A program made the translations under genes and the position numbers. The notes beneath the pieces are model-generated. The model worked only from the letters and a program-made list of their open reading frames with translations, searched no databases and had not been told where the DNA came from. Positions 21,672 through 31,659 of a DNA stretch of 64,000 bases are shown here, one piece after another. The stretch comes from Hydractinia symbiolongicarpus (lineage: Eukaryota > Cnidaria > Hydrozoa > Anthoathecata > Hydractiniidae), in NCBI RefSeq assembly GCF_029227915.1, contig NC_079888.1, positions 12,509,001 to 12,573,000 on the forward strand, given 5' to 3'. The first letter of the stretch is position 1. Every line of letters starts with the position of its first letter.

Positions 21672-22719
21672 ATTAGTTGAAAAGTTTGAGAAGTGAAAGA
21701 AAGGACTAGAAGAGAAAGGGCTGAAGGTAAACACAGCAAAGTCTAAAGTCATGATAAGTAGCATTGCAGCCAAGTGTGACCTTGTAGTTGGAAAGTGGCC
21801 TTGTGGAGTTTGCAGGAAAGGGGTTGGTAGTAACTCAATTTTTTGTCAGACTTGCAAGCATTGGGTACATAAGAAGTGCAGTAGTATTAGTGGAAGGTTA
21901 AGAGCTGGCATACAGTTTGTATGCAAGCGTTGCAAAGGTGAGATTATAGAGAATGAAGTATTTCCAGCTTTAATGATGTACAACAGAGGCTCGTTAGAGA
22001 TAGTTAAGAACTTCTGTTACTTAGGTGATATGTTGGGCAGTGAAGGGGGTGTTGGAAGAAGTGTTACTTGCAGGATAGGTTCTGCTTGGAAAAAGTTTAG
22101 AGAGTTAATTCCTTTATTGACTAGCAGAGTCCTGTCAATTGAGGTAAAAGGTAGGTTGTATGAGGCATGTGTAAGAAGTGTTATGTTGTACGGTAGTGAG
22201 ACATGGGCAGTGAAGCAGGAAGATCTTGACCGTTTAGAAAGGAATGATATGAGAATGGTAAGGTGGATGTGTAATGCCAGTCTGAGAGACAGAAAGAGTT
22301 CAGATGAGCTAAGAAGCAGGCTAAGTCTCCGTAGAATTAAAGATGTTATCCAGATAAGAAGATTGAATTGGCTGGGGCACTTGGAAAGAATGGAGGAGGA
22401 TAATTGGGTAAGAAAGTGTAGAGACTTGATAGTTCCTGGGGCAAAGCCCAGAGGCAGACCGAGAAAGACTTGGCAGGAGGTTATAAGGACAGACTTGATA
22501 GAGAGGAAGTTGAGTTTAGATCTAACACAGTCTAGATCAGATTGGAAGAGGGTCATTAATATACCCCGTCCAACCCATGCTAGCATGGAAAACGGACGTT
22601 AAGCTGAGAATGATGATGATGATGATGATGTGTTAGTGGTTGCTTTCTTTCTGATATTCACTCTGGCTCTCTAAATTTGTGGCGACGTAGATTAGTGGTT
22701 ATAAGACAAGATAAGATAA
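21670..22719 (+). mobile_element. RTE-type LINE, copy 3, with 3' transduction
   Basis: A strongly 5'-truncated copy starting at GAATTAGTTG (the thumb region after YADD) and running through the PHD finger and C-terminal region (21751-22602). The frame is identical in protein to copy 2 and shares its TGA stop. The LINE tail ends at about 22630; it is followed by 73 nt copied from the flank of copy 2 (22631-22703) and an ATAAG-rich tail (22704-22719). The 77-bp duplication on both sides shows insertion by target-primed reverse transcription. The protein frame is a fragment and cannot act alone. Confidence 0.92.
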
Positions 22720-22796
22720 GACAAGAAATTTAAAGTTCTTAGGTTTGGTCGCGATGATACCATAAAACTTTGCACAAGCTTTTAACATGTTCAGGA
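22720..22796 (+). repeat. Right copy of the 77-bp target-site duplication
   Basis: Identical to 21595-21671. After it, the CR1-like LINE resumes in the order expected of the unoccupied site. Confidence 0.92.
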
Positions 22797-23558
22797 TCAA
22801 TTATCACAGAAAAAAATAAAGTTAGTCAGACGAATTGAATATTGTTCAGAGCTGTGGTGTCCAATCACTGGTGGCCTCATTTAACTAACTAACTTGATTC
22901 AGTGGTACTTTATGTGCAATAATAAAGGTTGGGATGTCCTGAGAAAATGAAACTTTATTAAGCCACTTCAATAAAGCTGTGGTACACAAGATATAGGATT
23001 ATCTATGTTCGGAAAATCATTAAGGCTTGGTTACAACAGAATGAAAGTATCTATTAAACCCACTTTTAGGTAGAAAATGTTTATTACCACCTTACAACCA
23101 CACTTTACCTAGAAACTTTTAGAAGCTGAGATCGTCTTCGCTGCCGCTGCATGGTGCAAAATTTTTCAATTGCATATATACCAAAAGAAGTAAGAAGTTG
23201 TAATAAATGTGATATTCCAGTGTTTAGGAAATTGCTGGATAATTTTCAGTCTATCATTCTAAATGAACCCCAGATAATAGGGATCACAGCCTATAAAAAA
23301 GGGCAGATTTAAACTCACTTTTACATATGGTTGGGTGTGTTGAAAGATGAGATTAATGTGTGCTGCCTTGCCTCCCCTTACATGGTGCCATGCATGGTCA
23401 TTTTGGATGATCATCTTCTTCCAGTCAGAATGTCATGTGGTACCACTTTCAGTTGAAGAAAAACACAGCTTTTCATGGTCAAACTTTTACAGAAGAAGTT
23501 TTGATTAATCAAAACTACTAGTATATACAAAAATCTATATGGTGCAGATATACGATAC

Positions 23559-24005
23559 GAAGAGGGTGGCAATAAGCCGCAAACGCCCGCATATATACAG
23601 GCGAGTTCGGGCGACTTTTTAAATACAATTGGCGGTTGTCCCCCGAAACCGCCCGCACTTTTCCGAACTCACCCGGAACATTCCCTAAATGCAATTCCTT
23701 GTAACCATACGGAAGATGGTTGGGAAGAAGGCGCTTAAGAGAAAGGAGTTATTAAAATTTATATAACTTTTTCAAAAAACATCAAAAACAGCTCTTCTAA
23801 GAACTTCGCTACGACATAGTAAGTTTATTTTAATTTTTATAGTTTTTTTTGAATCATATATTAGTGTCTGTTTTTGTTTTCTTCCGGGCATTGTTCGGGT
23901 CTATGCGGGTTTTTTCAGGCGAATACTTGAATTTTTTTCAAAACGCCGAACTTGCCCGAAAACGCCCGCACTTTTTACAGCGTATGCGGCTTATCGGCAC
24001 CCTCG
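23559..24005. mobile_element. hAT-type MITE with 8-bp target duplication
   Basis: TACGATAC flanks the element at 23551-23558 and 24006-24013. Inverted ends read AGAGGGTGGCAATAAGCCGC on the left and CGAGGGTGCCGATAAGCCGC on the right (minus strand). GC-rich CGCCCGCA and CGGGC motifs repeat inside the ends, as in hAT subterminal repeats. No transposase is present. It lies about 660 bp upstream of the SSR4 start codon. Confidence 0.75.
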
Positions 24006-24665
24006 TACGATACAAAGTGCCCATACTACTGTGGATCAGAAAAAAACTTGTATGAACATCCAGGTGACGTGTAATCACACCAAAATCTAACTAAAAATGG
24101 AGAAGCAACAAACAGTATGAAGAACATCTGCAAAGTAAAAGCATCAAAAAACTGAAAGAATTCTTAGCAAATAAATTGAGGAAGCAAGTAGATTTTTAAT
24201 TTGAAAGATCCATCTTTTCAATTGAAAAAGTTGCATTCAGAAATAAAAATTAAAAAGTCTTGTACTTTATTAACTTTTTGAACGAATGTGCTTACCAGAT
24301 ATAGACGGCATCAAGAAGAAGAAACATATTGAGGTAACAAAGAAGAGTAACTCAGAAAAATAATATTTAAATGTAGTTTACCATGCCTTTAACGCACCAT
24401 TATGAAATGACCTCGTGAATTTCAATTAACATTGTTTAGCGAGAGCGAGGTTACACGTTTCGAAAAGTTTATATACCCGTTGGCAAGTGTACCCTATGAA
24501 CAAAATATAGTAATATTTATAAATATTACTACTTACCGTTTGATCGCTGTATCTGCCAAAACACGTCTTTATTTTAAACTCCATCAAACAAAAACCACTC
24601 ACAGCAATTGCAGATATATTATATCAGTTTCCCAAGGATTTATTATCAGAGATATTATTAGGATC

Positions 24666-27600
24666 ATGTTGTTAGTTATATTTGTATTAGGATTATCGTC
24701 TGCTCTAGTGTCAAGTAAGTTTCCGGTAATCTTTTTATTGTAACTAGCTAGTTTAGCTATCTAACTTGTCTAGCTATCTAACTTGTCTAGCCTGGCGCAA
24801 GAAGAATAGCGATGTTCTGCCCGCATAATAAACGCTGCCCTTATTAAGTACGGCAGCTTGCCCCGGTTAAGAACAGGCTTATATATGATATTATTATTTC
24901 TCACTTATTATAGAACGCACATAATCGGGGAAGGCTGGCTTATGTATGACAGTCATATATTAGGCCACCATCAAAAATATGTTGTGTTCGCGTCCTGAAG
25001 CAAAAATGAGTCGGTCGGCGTTTTCTTTCCCGGGATTTTCAGATCGGAGCAAGCAAATTCGTTCCCAGGGTTAATACAGTATAGCGCCACTCGAAATTGT
25101 TTGTAGACCATTTTTCACCGCCCTGTAAACTGTCACAGGGCGCAAATTTTCTAAAATAGATTTACGCGTGCGATGTATAGCACGCGTGTTGTTTTCTTCG
25201 TGGAATTCCCTGTGTCAGTAGCCACAGGAGATTAATTTTCGCGAGTTTTTGTCAATTTTGCATAAATTAGTTCTGGCGAAAAAAATTTTCTTTGTGAAAA
25301 CTATATATCTCGCGAAATTTTTTCCCGGTCTTTTTCCGACTTACCAACTGGTTTTTATTACCAAAAGTGAGTCGGTCGGAGGACGCGAACGCAACATATT
25401 TTTGATGACCAGGGCTTGAAATCCGACCCTAGTTCAGGCGAGTCTTAATAGACTTGTGGCAATTATGGTGCGCGAGTCCACCGAGTCTAAAAAGACTCGC
25501 CTAAAAATAATTTATGCAAGTCTAATATTTTTTTATTATTTTATTTATGGTTAAAACAAATGACATGAATTGAATTGCATTTTTAAAATAATATAATCTA
25601 AACAAAGTTTACTTTTAAAAAACCCAATACTTGTTTTTTGTTGTATTATTGTTGTATGCCGTAGTTAAGTGCGCTCCATTGTCATTGTTCAGTTCTATCA
25701 AATCTGCGAACTCAGTAAAAGGTTTTTCTTTCCTACCAATATGAAGAGCCATACGAAAGAGTGGTGTTACAGCCTTTAACCCACGTTGCCTCAATGTTCC
25801 AAAAGAAATATCATTACTGCTCTGCTTTGAGATAGCAGATACACCAGTGTCTAGCTCTATGCATTTTGTGTGGCTGGCAGAGTTAAAGTGTCGTTCAAAA
25901 TTAAACTTAAGCATCCAACTGGAACCCTGTGTTCCATATTTAATTACATCATCACAAATTTTTCCTGTGTATAAATGCTTCACTCTGTCCACATTTTTTT
26001 TACAAATGTTACACTTCGCGTGAATCACAAATGTGCCATCCTCGTTATAAGTTGGTTCCAAATTGTTTAATATTCTTTCTGGCCATTTAAAAATGCAATT
26101 TTTGATATCCTTTTTTTTGAAGTTGTTGCTTACTCCATTTTCGATTATAAGATAAAGAATTTTTTGGCCGCGCAAACTGATGTTCCATTTCCATATTCGA
26201 TTATTGTTTCAAAAGATGTTATTTTTAGCCACTATTGATAAAAGATTTTTAACGGCAACATGCTCCGCTGTTAACATGCAGGTGACGAATGAATAACAAG
26301 GAGAAAAACAGTTTTTTTAATATATACTTCTTTTTTTTTTAAACACAAAAACATGATATATATATTTTTTCTACATTTAAAATTTGTTACATAGTATTGA
26401 TTCTTGAGTCATTTTGTAAAATTCGGAACCTCGCGTCTCTGACAAAAGCAGCATCCAGGAATTCTACAAAAATAAATCAGGTTATCAATTACACAAGTAT
26501 TTGGCATTCAGAATGTTCTTATAAGAAAGAGGGATTGTACCAACCTCGTACCCAGGGCTCTGCTACGCCTATGATATTCTGATGGAACGGAAGAGATTGC
26601 AAAATGTCTTTCTCCCAACCTTTTTTTGTGAACAAAATATAGTTAAATCTGCCACATGAACGGTGTTTTTTTAATTGTTGCTCTAAAATAAAAGTAAATT
26701 ATGTCAACGTTCAAAAGATAAAAAAATTGTCTAATATAACATAACATGCAGCTGTACAAGAAACATAATTCTACTTTCGAAAGTACGTTAGGTTTTTCCC
26801 CTGAAAGTTAAACATTTTTCACACAACCCTGGGGTAATCCGCCGATTTCATCGCAGGATTTAACTTAGTAAGTCTCACCGTCGTAGGGCAGCAAAACATA
26901 GCGATGTTGACATATTGTGAAAAATGGCGGATGGAGCATTACTTACTATGCCTGGTTATTGAATTTAAATAAAAGCTCTTTACTATCGCTTTATTGGTTA
27001 TAATATACAACGAAACTAACTAAAAATAATGCACAATAAAATGCTTGAATAAATCTAAATAGCTAAACTTCATTTTCTAAACTTTTAGCGCGAGTCCAAG
27101 TGGACTTGCGTCACCATGACTTACGCAAGTTTCAGCGCGAGTCGGACTCCCGTCGGATTTCAAGCCCTGATGACGGCCTTATTCGAGACTTATAGAACAA
27201 ATATAATGGGGACCGACCGCTTTTATATCATTCGTCATCACTTCTGAAAAGCAAATAGCCCTGGTGGCAAAGTTGTTGTTCTCAAATGAAATGAAATTTC
27301 GTGGCAAATATTAAATTTTGGAATTCGCAAGTTTAATAACTTTTCACCAAACTTAATTCCCGCAAAAAGAATAAATTAGGTTCCGTGAAATTTAGTTACT
27401 TCAAAGTATATTATGTTGAAATGTATTTACCACAAGAGTATAGTTTATACTAAGAATTACGTCAAGACTTTTTTCTTTCGCAATGTCTAGTTTTTAGGGG
27501 TGTTCTATCTTCCAGAGAATGTTTAATTCACAAAAGTTCGAAGAAAATGCCAATCACAGCCTGCCTGGCCAGCCATTTATATCAGCGTCCAGTCACCACG

Positions 27601-30125
27601 ACATAACCAGTGCAAAAAAAACATAATTGGACCATGCGTACATAATCCGGCTGTCCCGGTTGTAAACAGGCCGTTTTCGCAATCTGGGCAGAACAGCGAT
27701 AGACCTTTTTGAATGTTTACATTTCTTATCTTAAAATTATTTTAAAAATTTAACGCAAAATAATAAAATAGAACATAATGGTAGGTTTAAGGGGTTGCAA
27801 AAAATGAAAAAGGGATAGTGTGGAAACTTAACTTTGTTGATAGCAGAAATTGAATAACGGACACAGTGTTCTTTTAATGATTTGCCAATGCATGGGGTTA
27901 AAAATATTGATTTGTGTGTGCAATGAACCAATTGCTTACCTTAACAAACTTTCTAGAACTAGGAGATAAATTAATGGTTCAGCTTTGGTCTTACTTTCCA
28001 AAATTGGGCACATTTGCATGCACAAGAGCAATCACCCCTATTGGATGGGCGTATTTTGCCTTTTTATTTAGAACAGTATTAAATTAAACTAAAGTGACTT
28101 AAAATTTATAAACTGCACACAAAGACCTAAATTGTGTGTTATAAAAATATCATTACCATGATTATAAATTAGGAAATATAAAATTTCATTTAAAAATGAG
28201 GATAAAGGTTTTTGCATTATATTGTTTATGGAGGCCAGGCCTTGCCATGAGTCGTGAGCAATTGCTCGCGCCCGCGTAGTGCTCGCGTAAATGCTCGTTA
28301 CCCGAGCATTTACGAGCAAAGTTCTAAACGAGCCATGGACATGTCCGAATAAACTGGAAATGTGGCAGGCATTTTAATCACACGCCTGAAACGATTTAGG
28401 TGTGTGCCAAGGCGCACGCCTCTCCTGAAAGAGATGCCCTGAGAGACTAAATGTAAAGTTTTTTTAGCGAAAAATATGGCGAGCAAAATTGCTCGCGTGG
28501 ACACTCTGACGCGAGCAATTAATTGCTCGGGAGGTTATTTGCTCATGGGAAGGCCTGGAGGCATACAAAAAGCTGTGTTTGTGACTGTTTACAAGTAGTG
28601 GTTTAATTCTAGGTAAAGTATGCAGCAATCCGTCAGTGTCTACATCAACACATACATCTAGAAATGTTGCTTTATCTACTGAGACTGCTTATGTTGCTGA
28701 TATCACTGTCACCTGTGAAAATTCTATGGGATTAAACTTGTATGCTGAGATTGAGGCTGGTGTTTTAGTTCCAGTTGCATATGCTACAGATACCAGCAAC
28801 TACCAAGTAAGATTAATAGTAGTGTTTTGCTTTCTGTGTTTTAAGTTGGATGCCTAGTCAGATATAAATTCTCTTAACTTTTTTGAATAATGTCTTGGCT
28901 TTAGACTAAAAGTTTTTTAAAAGCATAATGTGTATATAAGCATATCAGGTAGATGGTCAGGAAATTGGTCAGCCTTAGTAAATCCTTCCTTAGCTGCTCA
29001 ATAATTTAATCGATAGTCCTTAAATACACACACAATGAATAATACTTTCCTAATTTACCCTCATGTTATAATACCTCTAGTTTGTTTTTGTTCATTTTCG
29101 ATCGGTATGGGAAAAATTTGGTATTGCTAATAAAGCAATTTTTCAGTATTTTAATTCTAAGCTACAATAAGTGAAATGTTATCACATCTTAAAGTCTTGT
29201 ATGACAAGATGAATATACTAATTTTATGTTAAGTAATTTTTTAAAATAGAACAAAACAAGATCCAAATTTTGTGGGAGTTAAAGTTTGGTGAATAGGATA
29301 ACAGCGATTTTTTCAAAATTAGATCCTCATAAAACGCATAAAACATTTCAATAAAAAACAAGCGTAAATTTTCACTTTTAGATTAGTTGGACCAAGGATC
29401 ATAAAAAAGCCACCACCGGTACTGTCGTTGTCAATATCTTTAATGAAGATGGTTATACAGCTTACAGAAAGGTATTTTACTTTTTAAAATTGTGAATGAA
29501 AAAGAATGTCAAAGTATATAGAAGGCGTCGAAGTAATAATGTCGATATTACAGTTATAAAAAAACAAACAGGGTGGCCACTACTATTAAAATGAGTGGTA
29601 ACCCTAGAGACCAGTCGTATGGTCATGTAATTATCAAACACTCACTATTTCATTTATTTTTTCCGTTTTTTATTTAGGTGCAGCGCAACAACGAAGATGT
29701 TTCTAAAATCAAACCATATTTTACAATTGAAATCCATCATCCCGTACGTATTTTACTTTTTAGTACATATTAGAGCAATCTCTTCAAGATGCAACGCTGT
29801 CCAACTTGTCAAATAAAATGTCATTCATATTCTGGCTCTTCTAATGATACAAATAGGTTTCCTAGCTCTTAGAAGTAAATCTACCTAGTACGTAATGTAC
29901 CTCATAATACATTTTCCAAATATTTTGACATCTAGATCTCATCTCAGTTGCAAATGAGACCAAGCAATATGTTATTTATGCATTTTTGTAAACTTTGTTT
30001 TCTGTTTGTTTGTTTAGGGGGTCGCTCGTGAAGGATTATTCGTTCAAACGGAATTTATTGCTGTCGTATGTGCTTTGTTGGTCTGGTGGTCAGCAAATTC
30101 GATGAGGAATCAAATTATGGAATAA
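24666..30125 (+). CDS. SSR4: SSR4, translocon-associated protein subunit delta (TRAP-delta)
   Basis: Five coding exons: 24666-24714, 28613-28806, 29382-29471, 29678-29743 and 30018-30125, all with GT/AG junctions and matching phases, 168 aa (human 173). Residues 1-16 (MLLVIFVLGLSSALVS) are a signal peptide, followed by a lumenal domain (VCSNPSV, STETAYVADITVTCENS with the conserved Cys pair, YAEIEAGVLVPV, SWTKDHK). The family marker RNNEDVSKIKPYFTIEI follows, then a C-terminal membrane segment (FIAVVCALLVWWSA) and a short cytosolic tail. TRAP sits beside Sec61 in the ER membrane and helps insertion and N-glycosylation. The ATG is chosen because it begins the signal peptide; an upstream in-frame run lacks it. 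AATAAA lies at 30159-30164. Intron 1 (3.9 kb) holds hAT-type insertions. Confidence 0.95.
24750..24792 (+). repeat. Short tandem repeat in SSR4 intron 1
   Basis: TAGCTATCTAACTTGTC occurs twice head to tail, preceded by TAGCTAGTT. Confidence 0.6.
25410..27169 (-). mobile_element. hAT5-like transposon, internally decayed
   Basis: Terminal inverted repeats are CAGGGCTTGAAATCCGAC on both ends, flanked by ATGAC at 25405-25409 and 27170-27174. A 5-bp duplication with CAGGG ends fits the hAT5 group rather than classic 8-bp hAT. Subterminal GAGTC/GACTC motifs occur on both sides. The only coding piece is the N-terminal transposase fragment at 25615-26175. Confidence 0.8.
25615..26175 (-). pseudogene. 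hAT-type transposase N-terminal fragment (zinc finger)
   Basis: 186 codons. It carries a BED/TTF-like zinc-binding region: CNICKKNVDRVKHLYTG, then W-x-K-F-x-F-x-RHFNSASHTKC, as in the N-terminal part of hAT5 transposases and related zinc-finger 862-like proteins. The catalytic RNase H fold and C-terminal dimerisation region are absent, so this copy cannot make a working transposase. It lies inside the terminal repeats at 25410-27169 on the minus strand, opposite to SSR4. Confidence 0.65.
28236..28557. mobile_element. 322-bp MITE, 5-bp target duplication
   Basis: Ends CAGGCCTTGCCATGAG and (minus strand) CAGGCCTTCCCATGAG, flanked by GAGGC at 28231-28235 and 28558-28562. Palindromic GAGCAATTGCTCGCG motifs repeat inside both arms. 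It resembles the hAT5 group by end and duplication length. Its right end is 55 bp from SSR4 exon 2, close to the branch-point region. Confidence 0.8.
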
Positions 30126-30660
30126 ACAATACAACTTTTTTAGGTGTTGCGAAATTCTAATAAACATTTTTTGTACTTTTGTACCTTCTTGAAACTTGAT
30201 GGCTGTTTCAAATTTTATCGTCTTGTTTATTCATATGATTCCTTTAAATTACTTACTCTGTATTGTGAATACACCTTAAAATTGAACAATGCATGCTAAA
30301 TTTCTTAAATTTAGCATGCGTTGTTAGCAAATTAATACTGCAAATTAGCCCACAAGGTCGAGTTGATATTATTGTTACATGTTTTCTTATAAGTAATTGA
30401 AATTTCAAAATGAGGCTTGAGGATGCTTATGATAAGCACTTTTTCAGGCTAAATGTATGTTAAGGCTATGCTTAATGGCAAAAAGATATATTGGAATATG
30501 CTTATGAAAAACACATTATCCGGGTCAAATTATGCGTATTTGAAAAAAAATATTGCATTTAAATTTTGATCATCAATAATTACAACTTAAATGTCACTAC
30601 ATACTGGTTAATTCAGACATATAAGATAGGGAAATATATGTTCTAGCGCAGTCGCGTGCG
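30126..30660. other. SSR4 3' UTR and intergenic DNA
   Basis: AATAAA at 30159-30164 is the likely polyadenylation signal. A hairpin of GCATGCTAAATTTCTTAA and its complement lies near 30290-30320. Nothing coding is seen. Confidence 0.6.
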
Positions 30661-30952
30661 CACGTCACGGCAACCCACAGGAACCCCCAGCAAAGTCAAC
30701 GACAATCCCCTAATAGTCACCACACCAATCCAAGATCTAGTCCCCATTAATCCAGCACCATCCAAGACCTAGTCCATATTAATCTACATAAGACCTATTA
30801 TTCACCGCAATGACGTCATCAAGATTCTAGCGCAATTCCCTAAAAATCAACGCACATACAGGGGAAATTCCCTTGAGGGAAATAACCGCGTTAGTTTTGA
30901 CCCTTATGAAATCCTCCGACTTTGTTAAAAATTCTATATAATAAAGAGAGAA
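30661..30952 (+). promoter_or_regulatory. Possible promoter of the 31-kb repeat gene
   Basis: TATATAATAAAGAG lies only about 19 bp before the first ATG (30953). Upstream at about 30867 is a near-palindrome TTCCCTTGAGGGAA, and the region contains a run of CC-rich short motifs. The TATA-to-ATG distance is unusually short for a host mRNA. Speculative. Confidence 0.3.
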
Positions 30953-31650
30953 TGGAATCAAAAACAGTCAAACAATTCGCGATTTTGCAAAAAGTCGTGG
31001 ATTTAAGGTGTATTATAGACTACGTAAAGCCGAATTAATTAGCTTATTAGAGCATGTACCACAGAGGCCATCCAGATGGATCAAGATTGTGCAAGGGGTT
31101 CCCTTTGCACACAGGTATGTGCTCGACAGGTTCAAGACGCAAGACGTGTAACAAGGCGTTTGAAAAATATCCCCCTATGTTCGACGCAAGACATGTGTTG
31201 TATTTTGAAAGATATCCCCCCCTGCTACGGTATATACCGGATCGGTTTAAGACGCAAGACATGTGCAACAAGGCCGCCGAGGAGGGAGATTTCAGGCTGA
31301 TCATATGTGTACCAGATCAATTCAAAACGCGGGACATGTGTAATAAGGCTGTTGAAGGGGATCCCGAAATGCTCTACTATGTGCCGGATTGGCTTAAGAC
31401 GCAAGACATGTGCAATAAGATTGTTGCAGCCCTGGCTGCTCAGGTATGTGCCGGACTGGTTTGTCGCCAGAAATATATGGGATATGGTTGTTGAGAATAA
31501 GGAGCTTGAACTACTCGAGGCCTGCTATTACAGGAAGATGGGAAAGGCCAGAATTAAGGAGGATCTTCTTTCATTAGCCTGGCATCCAGATCGAGTCATC
31601 GATTGGTGCTTTTCAGAGGACGAAAAGGTAGGTCTCAAAAATATTGGGGG
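30953..31650 (+). pseudogene. SAP-like plus tandem FKTQDMCNKA repeat protein, frameshifted
   Basis: One frame begins with IRDFAKSRGFKVYYRLRKA and ELISLLEHVP, a SAP-like helical module. A second frame (31054-31494) carries repeats of about 24 residues: RFKTQDMCNKAAEEGDFRL, QFKTRDMCNKAVEGDPEML and WLKTQDMCNKIV, with YVPD between them. A third frame (31460-31630) ends AWHPDRVIDWCFSEDEK, the usual C-terminal motif. At least two or three 1-base shifts separate the pieces. Related repeat proteins are abundant in cnidarian genomes, and the DUF4116-type repeats of giant viruses look similar; function unknown. Classified here from repeat spacing only. Confidence 0.55.
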
Positions 31651-31659
31651 TTGACCTGA

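Larger units (their letters stand above)
17225..23340 (+). pseudogene. Decayed CR1/L2-like LINE reverse transcriptase, split by later insertions
   Basis: Piece 1 (17225-17645) has DDFDVMLNKIENLGISG, a GVAQGSLLG motif and the catalytic FADDNKVS near 17549-17572, then LQRDFNRI. Piece 2 (21575-21671) resumes with FNDKKFKVLRFGRDDTIK. Piece 3 (22797-23340) continues with RIEYCSELWCP, and then SWDRLRCRC, IPKEVRS and FRKLLDNFQSIIL. The three pieces fall in the order of one LINE palm, thumb and C-terminal region. Piece 1 and 2 are separated by the hAT-like element 17646-21574, pieces 2 and 3 by RTE copy 3. Stops and shifts are frequent, so it is old. Confidence 0.75.
24955..27186. mobile_element. Inverted-repeat MITE interrupted by a hAT5-like element
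   Basis: The left end (24961 onward) reads TAGGCCACCATCAAAAATAT and then GTTGTGTTCGCGTCCT. The right end, on the minus strand, reads TAAGGCCGTCATCAAAAATA then TGTTGCGTTCGCGTCCT. The right arm is split at its GATGAC by the hAT5-like element at 25410-27169. Without that insert the MITE is about 460 bp. Both arms continue with GAGTCGGTCGG or its complement. Superfamily not assigned. Confidence 0.6.

Noticed and set aside
24432-24665. Open stretch in frame with and upstream of the SSR4 start
   Set aside because: It has no signal-peptide character or similarity to TRAP-delta; the ATG at 24666 starts a proper signal peptide and gives the expected length.
31047-31304. Minus-strand frame over the repeat gene at 31 kb
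   Set aside because: Antisense of the tandem repeats, no motif of its own.
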